Assembly: GCA_932294295.1 (NCBI GenBank)
Contig: OW028580.1
Location: forward strand, 26,792,896-26,856,895
Length of the DNA: 64,000 bases
Direction: 5' to 3'
Origin: Alitta virens
Taxonomy: Eukaryota > Annelida > Polychaeta > Phyllodocida > Nereididae
Shown: positions 1 to 11,600 of the stretch, piece by piece
How the letters are laid out: the number at the start of each line of letters is the position of its first letter
Numbering within the stretch: position 1 is the first letter of the stretch
Notes under the pieces: model-generated
What the model was told of the DNA's origin: nothing
The model's input: only the letters and a program-made list of their open reading frames with translations
Databases searched by the model: none
Translations under genes and position numbers: made by a program

Positions 1-590
1 TGATTTGTGTTTTTTTTAATAACGGTGCAGTGATTAAAGATAATCTTGTATATTTTCATCATTATATAATAGTATTTCATGTATGATGATTAATTAGATA
101 TGGTCAGTATTCTGTTTGCTGTGTTGCAAGTGGATTGTAGCTTATTGTTGTAAGTGCCATTATGTATATATCATTATGATGTTCACTTCATTGACTTTAT
201 GCATCTACATGCTATTATGAGTAATTTATGTCAGATCATGATGTATAATTGATTTCAAACATTTATGTTATGTCACAATGTATAGTTGATGATAATTTAA
301 CTTGATAGTTTTGATTTAATAACTGCGGTCTCGTATATTTGAATTTTCTTTGGGTGTAAAATTAACTATAATTTTTTGTGATTGTAATTCTATATAGTTT
401 ATTTATTTATTCTATCTCATTCATCTCCAGATGTACCTGTACTTCAGTGTAACAAGTGAAATAGATTGCTACTACTAACTACACCGCATCAATATATTAC
501 ATTACTCAAACCTGAATCTTAGAATTACACATGGAAAGTTATACTCCAACAATATCGATTGCTGCAGATAAATCATATGATAGCACATTC
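1..590. other. Non-coding flank with the first partial unit of the 242-bp repeat
   Basis: AT-rich DNA in which I see no gene. From about 500 the sequence matches the second half of the 242-bp repeat unit found three times further right, so the repeat array begins here before it is interrupted at about 597. Positions 1-480 hold nothing I recognise. Confidence 0.6.
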
Positions 591-597
591 ATACACT

Positions 598-1728
598 AAT
601 GCTGTGTCATCTTTGAACAAACCATGACAGGTCAAAGAACCCCAATTTAGGCAATTAGGCAATTGACACATGTATTGAGCATTTGCTGTATTCTCTACAC
701 CCATTCTTTGAATCCTTCAAAATGCTAATAGCAATTGACATAACGGTCATGGCAGTTGGCAGAATGAGTAGAAATGAATTGCAATAAAGCTAATCCAAAT
801 GTTGTATATAAGATGGTCAAAACTATTTGACAGTACACTTTGAAAATGCCAAAGAGAACAGCAACAGTCCAGCATCAGTCCAGCACCCTTTGTACATCTT
901 GCATCATGGCAGTATATAATAGATAAGGTGAGGAAAATTAATCAGGTATACTGGGCAAAAATGTAGATATTTCGTTTAGAGAGACAGATAGATTTATTTG
1001 CTTAATATATAATATACAATATCTCGCTTAATATTCGGTCTATTTTCGATCCGAAAACATGTATGGATTCAGTATGAACTATTCTATAATTTAGTCTTTG
1101 ACGAAAATCTGACTAATATTAAGGGAGCAGTAGCTTTTTAAAGAAGCGCTCAGCTCTGCCTGCATTGATACAGTCCAGGTGCGGACGCTTCAGGGAGCAC
1201 CACTGTTTGCCGCCTACCTGCCTTCTCAGACGTATATCTCGCTTAATATTTGGTCTATTTATGATCCGAAAACATGTATGGAATCAGTATAATCGGACTA
1301 ATATTAGAGGAGCAGCAGCCTTTTAAAGTATATACAACCCCCCCCCCCCCTCCCTGCCTACGCTGATGCTGGTAGCAAAAAGCCGGCGGGTTACCCGTTT
1401 ACCCGTAGAACCCCTCAACAAGCCGCCGGCTTTACTAAAGGGTGAAATTAGGGACGGATAATTTGCCGGCTTCTACGGGTCACCCGCCGGCTTCCACGGG
1501 TATTTTCTATTTTTTGGACAACCGGGAGATTTCTACGGTTTCACAACCGGCTACCGGGGCCGGGTTTCCCGGCTTGGCCCCGGGTCCCACGGGTGCTTGC
1601 CGGGTATCACCGGGTATCCACGGGTGGCCGTTTTGTAGCCGCCGGGTTGGAGCCGGGTAGCGAATTGCGTAACAATTGCATAATACTACGGGTTCACTAC
1701 GGCTAAATCGCCCAGTGTGACAGGGGCT
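598..1728. mobile_element. Partial copy of a long-arm foldback element
   Basis: The right end (TACTACGGGTTCACTACGGC, then CAGGGGCT at 1721-1728) matches the right end of the complete 3.3-kb foldback element at 49115-52439. The segment from about 604 to 830 matches 51123-51345 of that element, and the GC-rich CCGGCGGGTTACCCGT-type minisatellite at 1380-1640 is shared. It is followed by TTA at 1729-1731 and sits inside the 242-bp repeat array. The left arm is missing, so this looks like a half element. The short ORF at 1442-1660 is only minisatellite read through. The Cn run near 1340 could reflect assembly uncertainty. Confidence 0.75.
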
Positions 1729-2490
1729 TTATACAATAAATGAAAAACCTTTGAACAGTAGTTTGAAATACTATAATGTAATGATGACAATATACAATAT
1801 TATTTTTAATCACTTCACTGTTATTAAAAAAACACAAATCTATCACCATAAATTTAACAATACTAAATATCAGGCAGCCATTTGGAATTCCTACAATTTA
1901 CATTACTCAAACCTGAATCTCAGAATTATCGATTGCTACAGATAAATCATATGATAACACATTCATACACTTATACAATAAATGAAAAACCTTTGAACAG
2001 TAGTTTGAAATACTATAATGTAATGATGACAATATACAATATTATTTTTAATCACTTCACTGTTATTAAAAAAACACAAATCTATCACCATAAATTTAAC
2101 AATACTAAATATCAGGCAGCCATTTGGAATTCCTACAATTTACATTACTCAAACCTGAATCTCAGAATTATCGATTGCTACAGATAAATCATATGATAAC
2201 ACATTCATACACTTATACAATAAATGAAAAACCTTTGAACAGTAGTTTGAAATACTATAATGTAATGATGACAATATACAATATTATTTTTAATCACTTC
2301 ACTGTTATTAAAAAAACACAAATCTATCACCATAAATTCAACAATACTAAATGTCAGGCAGCCATTTGGAATTCTTACAATTTACATTACTCAAACCTGA
2401 ATCTCAGAATTACACATGGAAAGTTATACTCCACCATTATCGATTGCTACAGATAAATCATATGATAGCACATTCATACACTTATACAAT
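1729..2490. repeat. Tandem array, three units of about 242 bp
   Basis: The same unit starts at about 1740, 1982 and 2224 (ATGAAAAACCTTTGAACAG), with a fourth partial start near 2489. Units 1 and 2 are almost identical; unit 3 carries a short extra segment (ACACATGGAAAGTTATACTC near 2411) that is also in the partial unit at about 527. The overlapping small ORFs here are identical because the DNA is repeated and are not genes. The partial unit before 597 belongs to the same array, split by the foldback insertion. Confidence 0.9.
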
Positions 2491-4132
2491 AAATGAAAAA
2501 ACTTTGAACATAGTGAGTGACAATGTAGCAATTTCAAATACCAAATTGGGTAAAGTGACAAGTATAAAGTTCAATTCATGTGTCTCCTTTGGCTCCTTTG
2601 GAGGAAGTGACAATTAATCTTTTGAATGTACATTTCCTGTATCATTGACCTAAATACTTGAAGCAATCAAGCATGCTAATGCCACATATTTATAAACAAT
2701 ATCAAACCATGACCAACACTGTGAACAACTACAAACATTCAGAGTTGAGTTGTTTGAGCTCAGAAGTCAGTTATTTTCTGAAAGGGATCATCCTTAGGAA
2801 CAATTAGGCTTTTATGTTGGTCCTGCAGGCCCCTGGACTATAAAAAAAGAAGTTTACAGACATTTCCCAAGCATTGTGCTTCTGCGTGATTCTATGTAAT
2901 TTTGGTCATTTCTTGTTCTTAAAATAAGTTCATTTTATCAACATACATTTATATATTAATTGCTATTATCTTTTAGACAATATTGTCATCAAATGACCAT
3001 AAAAACATTACTTCAAATAATTATGTCACTGTGAACTTCCGTGAAAAGCACATCTCTGTTTACTTTATATATTATGTACAAAATTCAGTTTGCCTACCTG
3101 TGAAAATGTATGAAAACTATATTTTATCACTCTGAAAGTGTTAAATTTGGATTCCCTGACCCAGAAAACATAGGATTAGGGTATTTACATGACTTTCTAT
3201 CTCAATTACAAGCTTAGATATCGAATCCTATGCTTTTTTGGGGTGGCCATTTTGAAATCCAAGATGGCTGCCATAACTGCAAAGGAAAATTTGGAAAAGA
3301 AATTGGTTTTTCGAATCTCACTGCCATAAGCTTTCAAAAAATGTATAGATTTACAAATCCCCAAGAATTGCCAACAAGAATACATAGTAGCCCTGACTAT
3401 AATATAGACAATACAATTATAGCCTAAATACTTCTAAAGTCGACAATATTACAGTTTCATTTAATTCAGTTCTATGAATGTGTAATAAATGTACAAGATA
3501 TTGTTCAATGAAGTGATGTCCGTTAAAGCACTCATTGACTGATTTTGTACAGGGATAAACACAAGAGATGTAAAATTACGATAAGGATGACTGAAAAAAA
3601 AAAAGAAAAAGATTTCTAACCAACACTACTTCACAACTCCAGACTTTAATTGTTTAAAGCATTTGACAGAAAATGGACATTTGACCCTCCCTTTTTTGCT
3701 TCTGGATCTTGTATCTGAGGCAAAAAAATATCTCTCCCTCTCCTCCGCTCAACCGACCTCACTATTTCCAATAAAATAATTGGAAACAAACCTTTTTCTT
3801 TCATGCCTAATTAAACAGGAAGTGAATAACTCGATGGAAATTTACGCAGCTCTTAAAACTGAATGAATGATCTAGACTGAATCATTATTATGATACAAAA
3901 TATTTGTTTAAGCCATTGTCTTTCTTTGTATGAACTAAATTCTTTAGTTCATACATTTCTGTTGTTCTCAAATTTGTTCTATTTTTCCTTTTAACAATCA
4001 CTTTTTCGCTTACTTTCTTTCCTGGAATTGAAGATAAATGGCAAATACCTTATGCTAAGTGTGTAAGCTGAGCTAATTAAGTAAGAGACCCTACCTTAGA
4101 TAATGCAAGATACATGTTAAATCCATGACATA
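2491..4132. other. Intergenic DNA, with a possible Academ-related fragment near 3140-3280
   Basis: No gene seen. Around 3150-3180 the text CCAGAAAACATAGGATTAG, followed by a GGTGGCCATTTTG/AAGATGGCTGCC pair near 3241-3275, resembles the subterminal part of the Academ-like transposon at 53560-53665 (GAAAACATAGGATTAGACAC, then GGGCGGCCATCTTGG). It may be a small relative or remnant. The rest is unassigned. Confidence 0.4.
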
Positions 4133-5077
4133 CAGGGTGTGGCCTAAAAACTTGCACAAGGCATCTCTACTTTCGGGATAGCTCTAGTTACTCAAATGCT
4201 TATGAAGTCTTTTAAAGTTTTGCCACATTTAGTTAGGGGTATAAGCAATTGGTCATTGTGATATTTTTGATCTTATAATGTTAGACAATATCAGTATCTG
4301 AATTATTGAGAGGGTGTATGCTGCAGGGCTTGTTCTGAGTGATACACATCACAGAAGTCAAATTTCTGTCTGCTTGCATGGTGTCTCTAGTTGCAGAAAG
4401 TTTACAAATTAGATATTTTTTAGTTACTACACCACTGAAGCCATAGAAAATATTATATTTGCACAGAATCCTCCTTAAATGTTTTTTATATGTGCATATA
4501 TATATATCAAGGTATTAGATGACAAGAAGGTTGGTTCCAGTTTTGATTCAGCATGGTCATGAAATTAAAACAGAGAAATATAATGGCATTACAGAGGGAC
4601 TTTTTGAATTTACAACTAATCTCGAAATAATCACAGGATTTTCAGGAGGATTGGCCAGTTAATTAGACAGAAAAGACAGAAAATTTACCAAAATCCAAAA
4701 TGGCACTTTCCGCCTCAAAAGTGTCAATGCTCTACCTTCTTATTAAAAATTAATCTATTTGCCCTATTTTTGGCAGCAAAGGTCAAGACAAGCAAGGTGT
4801 CTGTAACACATCTGTATGATCAGTGACATAATCTAATGCTTATATTGCAAAAGCCGAGGTGAAAATCACCAGAAGGTGTGATAAGTGTGCATGTGCTATA
4901 TTTAGATCCATATTATCTATAATTCTTGAGGGAAAACGAAAATATATTTATAAACATAATTCAGGACAATTATTAATTTCGTGTGTATGATTGCAGCTGC
5001 ATGCGATTACAGTCAATTGAGGTAATAACAAAAGAGGTAGCAGTAGCTGCTGGTGCAAGTTTTTATGCCGTTCCCTG
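4133..5077 (-). mobile_element. Mariner-like MITE, copy 1 (945 bp)
   Basis: Terminal inverted repeats begin CAGGGTGTGGCCTAAAAACT on the left and end with the complement, TTTTTATGCCGTTCCCTG, on the right, flanked by TA on both sides. There is no coding capacity. The interior matches the copies at 8577-9224 and 60452-61390 but in the opposite orientation. CAGGG-type ends plus a TA duplication fit the Tc1/mariner superfamily; calling it a MITE is inference from the missing transposase. Confidence 0.8.
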
Positions 5078-5627
5078 TAGATCAACACACATTTGTTTAA
5101 TTTAGAGCTATATGTCAGCATTACAGGCTATATTCATTGTTTATAAACATTAATTACTAAAAAGAAAGAGAATGAAAACTGACAGGTATTGACAATTTGA
5201 TATGATAATAGGTACAAGATCTTATGTTAAATATCTCCTACATCCAACAAATAGCTACAACATCTTATGTTAAATATCTCCCACATCCAAACATTAATAA
5301 CAAAGAAAAATCATGCCTAAAGAGCATGCATACACATGTATTCAGCAGCCCGCATCAGCAAATGCTAATATCTCTTTACAGAAATGTCAGAATTAAATGA
5401 TATTCGGGGTTTGAGTTCCCTATACTATGTACTACACACCAGGAAAGTTTGATTTTGATTGCCCATGATCTTTAAGTTTTCGACAGTGCACGCTGCTTTT
5501 TAATTTCTTTGCCCAAAAATGGAAAAACATCAATATTTGAATACCCTACTGAACAATAAGGCTAATTTCTTAATCCTCTTTTCTCCACATTGATTACAAA
5601 CTAGAGACAAATCAGAGTCTTATTGGA
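5078..5627. other. 3' flank of the receptor cyclase gene
   Basis: AT-rich non-coding DNA downstream of the minus-strand cyclase stop. A short direct repeat occurs at about 5216-5245 and 5262-5291 (ACAAGATCTTATGTTAAATA and a near copy). No gene is visible; part is probably 3' UTR. Confidence 0.5.
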
Positions 5628-8600
5628 TTATTTGATTTCGTTTATCTCCTCAACCCAAAATGTTTTTAGATGTTCCAGGCCCTTGATGGGAACATTATCA
5701 TTACGCCTCATCAACTGAAAGTCTTCAAACCTGTCAAGCAATGAAGCTGTTGTTTCACTGATGTGAACTCGCATAGCAACCCCAGAGGACTCCATTTTCG
5801 ATGCTGTGTCCACAGTGTTTCCAAAGAGAAGATAGCGAGGGGTCTTCATGCCTACAACCCCTGCCACACAAGGACCAGTGTGGATTCCAATTCTCAGCTT
5901 CAGTGTCTCAGATTTCAAATGTGGGATAACGAAGTGCTCACTCTCTTTCAGAAGAGCCAGTGCCATTTTAACAACCTCCCGTGCATGCTTGTTGCCATTT
6001 TTGATGGGCACCCCACTGGCGACAAAGTAAGCATCCCCAATTGTTGCAATTTTGTAGACATCAAACTGTGCACTGATATCATCAAATATAGTATACATCA
6101 TATTTAACATCAGTACCACTTCTATAGGTGTTCCAGCAGCTGCAATTTGTGTAAATGAAACAATATCTGAGAAGAATATGGTTACATCATCAAAGGTCTC
6201 TGGTAGCAATGGCTTTCCAACTTTGAAATCATCAATAATGGACTTGGGCAGCAATTCCAGTAGTAGAGATTCCGTCTTAGCCTTTTCATCGTGCAGCTCT
6301 TGAGACCTAATCCCAATTTGATTAGAAAAAATGTTGATTGAATGGAAAATTTTCTGAAGTACGCTATGTGAATCAAAACTGTTTCATATATATTTATCAT
6401 GCCTTATTCAGGCATATAATTATTGGCAAGAATTAAGCACATCATCTACAATATATTTCTGTCAAATATTTGACATTTTAAGTTTATTATAACCAGTGTT
6501 GGAAGAGTCATTGAGGAGTCCAATTTATGAGATCAAGTTGTAAATGACCTAGACTCTTAGAGTAATTAAACTTCACATGATACGATCATGATGAAAAGAG
6601 TATTTATTCATTACTTATCTTTGGGATTACAGGCATAGTTATAATTACGCTTGCCATGCAATGGGCTTACCTCTCCTCAACAATCTTCTCCAATTTCTGA
6701 TTGTGCACTTCCAATCTAGAAATCATTTTATCTGCAAGGCTGCAAGGCTGGCCTCCTGATTGTATGTCCAAGTTGCGAATGACTTCTTTGAAAGAGGGCC
6801 GGTCCAATGGATCCCAGGAGCAGATCCAATCAACCATACTCTTTGTATCGCCAAAAGCTATAACAAAAGAATTGTAAATTTATAGAGACAGCCTTTATCA
6901 GGCAGACCAGAATTTGCAAGATACAATTTCGGGTTGAAAAGAAAGCTTTGATGAATATAACAGGAAAAACAAAAAAAAACATTTTCAACTGGCTTCACCG
7001 GAATATACCTTGGATATTTCGACACAAGGTATGGTCTCTGATTAGTTAACGTATATAATGTTAACATTGGTTTTCAGCAGAAAAAAATTCAACCCGTTTG
7101 AGGATGCTCATGCTGGAAGTTTTGTTGTAATGGTACCATTGTTCACTGTTCAGATACATTGTTTGCCTATCTTGTACATTAGATGAAATGCAACCTAAAC
7201 CAGTTAAATAATAGTTTGCAGTAGGCAAGTGGATAGTACAATTACATTCAGGTACTTGAGGCTTCATAGACTTATCCCCATTCTTCATTCTGTGAATGAT
7301 CTCCTCAGCATCAAGATTTGAGGTGCTGAATGCAAAAGGTTCATCTTGGAGAGTGACCTCTTGTAAAATGACACCAAATGAATAAACATCTCCGGCTTGG
7401 GTCCCTTGGAAAGGATCAGGTGATTGTAGAAGTTCAGGAGCAGTCCAAAGAAGTTTGTTTGCTGAAATATTATCTTCAATTGATGTCCTTCCTTTGCTGA
7501 TAGCAAGAGATTGGTGAAGGGCATAGTCAGTCACTTTACAAATCCAGCGAAAGTCCACCACACAGTTTTGGCTTGACAGATGTCCATGGTATTCTGAAAC
7601 AAATAAGGTGACTTAAGCCTGGTATGGCTCAGACTCAGGCTCAGGTTCATATTTGTTCCTGCAAATAATAAGTATTACAGTAAACTAGGAGGATTCCCCT
7701 AAGATAGAGATTATTATTGCTATCAATTTGATCAGAGAGATTCATGGAAGACAATGAAATTTTTTTTTTTTTACAATTATTTTAAATCTTTTGACAAGTG
7801 TTGCATGACTTGAAAGAGTTGAGTCATATAAAAACCGATGAGAGAAATGGCCTAATGAGAGCGTTTGAAATTTATGACCTGGTTTTAGTTGTCTGATAGG
7901 TGTGTGAACTACAAATATACAGCATTCCTTACTTACTAAGGCTACTGCTATGCAAATATTTCATGCCCAGTGCTATGTCCATCGTAAGCGATTGTGTAAC
8001 ATCCACTGACAATTTTGGCGTGCTCGAATGTAGAACATCGTAAAGACTTCCTCGAGAAGCTTGAAGCATAAGGATTGAAGGATGTTCTGAATTCAGGCAC
8101 ACTCCAAGGAAAGCATTGACATTCTCATGTTTGATTGTTGAGACCTTCATTAGCTCCTTGTTAAGAATTGACGATGGTATAGGATTGTCTCCCAGTGCCT
8201 TCAAAACAGCAAGATCAGTACCAACTTTTGCTAGTTGAGAACTTGGTGTGTTCATAACATCCTGGTGTGAGATGGCAGTCAGAGAAGATCCATGGCTTTT
8301 AGTTCTATTCTCAATTCTTACAATGGATGTTTCATCCATTATGAACCTTGCTATGTCGGCATAAGCCTTCTTCCTCCTAAACAGCACAAAAAATGACAAA
8401 ATACAGCTGACATAAATTTCATTAAAGTTAAATTATCTTTGTAATTCTGCATTGGAGCTGTCCGCTAAAATTGTGTAATATTACAGTAAAGGCAAAACTT
8501 GTATGGACTGAATAGAAACCTGATGGTTCACCTAAAATAACTGAAGCTATTTGCATTTCAAAAGTAATATTACCTACAGGATGCGGCATAAAAACTTGCC

Positions 8601-11600
8601 ACCAGCAGCTACTGCTATCTCTTTTGTTATTACCTTAATTGACAGTGATCGCATGCAGCTACAATCATACACGAAAGTAATAATAGTCCTAAATTATATT
8701 TATGAATATATTTTCTTGTTTTCTCAAGAATAATAGATAATATGGATCTAAATATAGCACATGCACACTAATCACACCTTTGGGTCATTCTAACCTCAAT
8801 CTTAGCAAAACAAGTATAAGATTATGTCACTGATCATACAGATGTGTAACAGACACCTATCACGTATAAAAAAACTGAAGGAAAATTCTGTGCAAATATC
8901 ATATTCTCTGTGGCTTTAGAGGTGTAGTAACTAGGAAATCTCTAATTTGTAAAATTTTTTGCAACTAAAGACACCATGGAAGCAGACAGAAATCTGACTT
9001 CTGTGATATGTGTCACACAGAACAAGCCCTGCTGCATGCACCTCACTCAATAATTCAGACATTGATATTGTCTGACATTATAAGATCAAAATATCACAAT
9101 GACCAATTGCTTATACCCCTGACTATACGTGGCAAAACTTTGAAAAGACCTCATAAGCATTTGAGTAATCTACAGCTATCCTGAAAGAGGAGTTGCCTGG
9201 TGCAAGTTTTTAGGCTGCACCCTGTGTGGTCTGGTATGTTTATCCTTAAAACACTCTCTCACATTATATCCTATGAATTACTATATTATCCTGCACATTT
9301 GATATGGTCAATCCCTATCTTAAATCTACACTTACCTGTATTGCCAGAAGAGGAAAGGGATTGCTCCAATGCCTAGTATTACGATTACAAGTAGAACAGC
9401 ATACACCTGCATGTTACTTGTCTTCGGGATGTCACAAAATTCTCCATCCCATCCGCATATTGGTACCCCAGTTGGTGGCTTTGTCGCATTGCCTGCCCAC
9501 AAGATGCCAGACCAGTCGTTAGGATCTTCAGGTTCATAAACCTTCTCCAATAAACGTTTTGCAGCATCCCAACGCATGATCTTCAAATGTTTGTCATGTT
9601 GCCATATGGTTATCTGTAAGGGGTTAAGAGAACAGTATTACAACTTATGCTACATTAGATATATTATTATGGTATATTTATTCAATATATTTATGCACAT
9701 CATTGCTCTGCTGTTGAACAGGTGTTTTACAGCAATGCATTTTTGTCATCTGACATTTAACAAAGGACTGTTTGTGACATGCATTTACATGAGAGCCGCA
9801 TTTCATGAAAATTTAATACGATATGAAATCAGTTGCTGGATTTTGATGTTTTCTTGTGTATAATTATAGTGGGCAAGAAACATGGTTCAGCTTTTTAATA
9901 TATGTAGGCTTGGTGTCTGCACAGGATTCTTCAATAAATCAGTCCAGACTTGTCATGAAACAAATGTAACATATCTATTTGTTATGAAAATGTATTGCCC
10001 CAACTAAAGAAATCCAATACACTTGCCTTGAAGTCAAGTAGCCTATCACCATTTTCATTGATGACAATGTTGCCAGTCACACCCTGACTTGAAGAGTTGA
10101 TGATGTTTTGAGTGACCCTTAGCCCATCATTGGGAGCATAGCCTTGCTCAATGGTCTTGTTGACTCCGTGGGCCCAAAGAAGCACCGCGTCATGGGTTAG
10201 ACCTGCAATGTATTCAAGTAGATCATTACTGATTTCTTTTCATCGATCATTGCTCCACTGCATGTGGATGACAGTGAATAAAAATAGGACAGTAGATCTC
10301 TCTATCAATATAATCTTTTTATCCATGACGAGGGGCCACTACATAAAGTAACAATTAATAGAAATTGTTTTACAAATTTAATTGATGAAATGAAATGCAT
10401 GGCTTCTTCATTCTTACATACACCAGTGCTACTTTATTAAAGTTGGTCAGGCATGTTATGTCCATATAATAATGCACTGTCATTTTATTATTTAAGACAT
10501 CATATTGATAAATGCAGAGAGAAAACATTTATCACATTGAAAACAAGATTTTGTAGCACAATTTTAAATTAGAACAATTCTTACTGAATTTATCCTCAAG
10601 ATAGTAGTCACAATTTTAAACATTATGTACATAAGACAGGCCATTGTAAAAATTAAGATCAGGATAACACTCAGATATTTCTATTGGATCATTGTCATTG
10701 ATGTCAAGTGGACTAAATATTGCATTTTCTAAGTTGGGAATAAAGAATAAACCATTACACATTTCTTCAACAACAGTTCCGAGAAATTCATGACCATTAC
10801 AGTAGTGATTATAAGGAAATACACTGGCTAGGCACACATGACACATGCCAGAGTGGAATATTCTTAATTCATTATTCACATCATAAGGTAAGCTGTTAAT
10901 ATGGAATGTTGATGAGCATACCCCACAAAAAGATTGCTCCTCAAGGAGACAAACAACAATTTCATTGGAAATGTACTCAGTCATTGTCTGATATGTGACT
11001 CGTGCTTGCTACCTGAATTACAGGAGCATCGTAATGTCACTGTGACATTGGGAAATAACACCTATCCAAGAAACAGGTCATCAAACTGCATTGTTATATT
11101 CCTGTCACTGCTTCATCCATCATTCAATAAAACTGTTCTCCTTCAAGGATCAGTAGCAAGTTAATAGGAAAAATCAGTTTTGTAAATATTGTCTCCTAAC
11201 TACAAATAAGTGTCATTATCTTGATAAGTTTAAGTGTCACAGTGCACTTATATTCATTATTGCAAGAAAATATAAGGTTTAACCCGAATACTCACTTCAG
11301 CATAAATTTCCAATAAAATTCTAGTTTTTCTCCTCAGCACTAATATCAAGGATTTTACAAATCATAGTATAATTGATATTTGTCTGTTTGTCGTTATTTC
11401 ACATCTCCTCCACGGCCTTGCATGCTACAGGCCTGTTCTTTTCTTTAAAATGCATCTGAACGTCTCTGGATTGCTCTATTAAATTCAACCTCCGTGCCAC
11501 AGGCATTTTTATTTTCCTAAATTGGGCAAGCCGAAACCACGTCACCATTAAGGTACTTTAGTTTTGTTTAAAAAAAAAATAAAAAATAAAATTTACAATA

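Noticed and set aside
1442..1660. 72-codon ORF rich in Gly/Pro/Ser
   Set aside because: It is the GC-rich minisatellite of the foldback element read in one frame; the same happens at 49136-49375 and 51885-52418.
1751..2617. Series of nearly identical small ORFs
   Set aside because: They arise from the 242-bp tandem repeat; no coding features.
10616..10984. Extra extracellular exon of the receptor cyclase
   Set aside because: Exon phases from 19138 to 10202 already join in phase and within the conserved domain; adding this ORF has no suitable splice signals.
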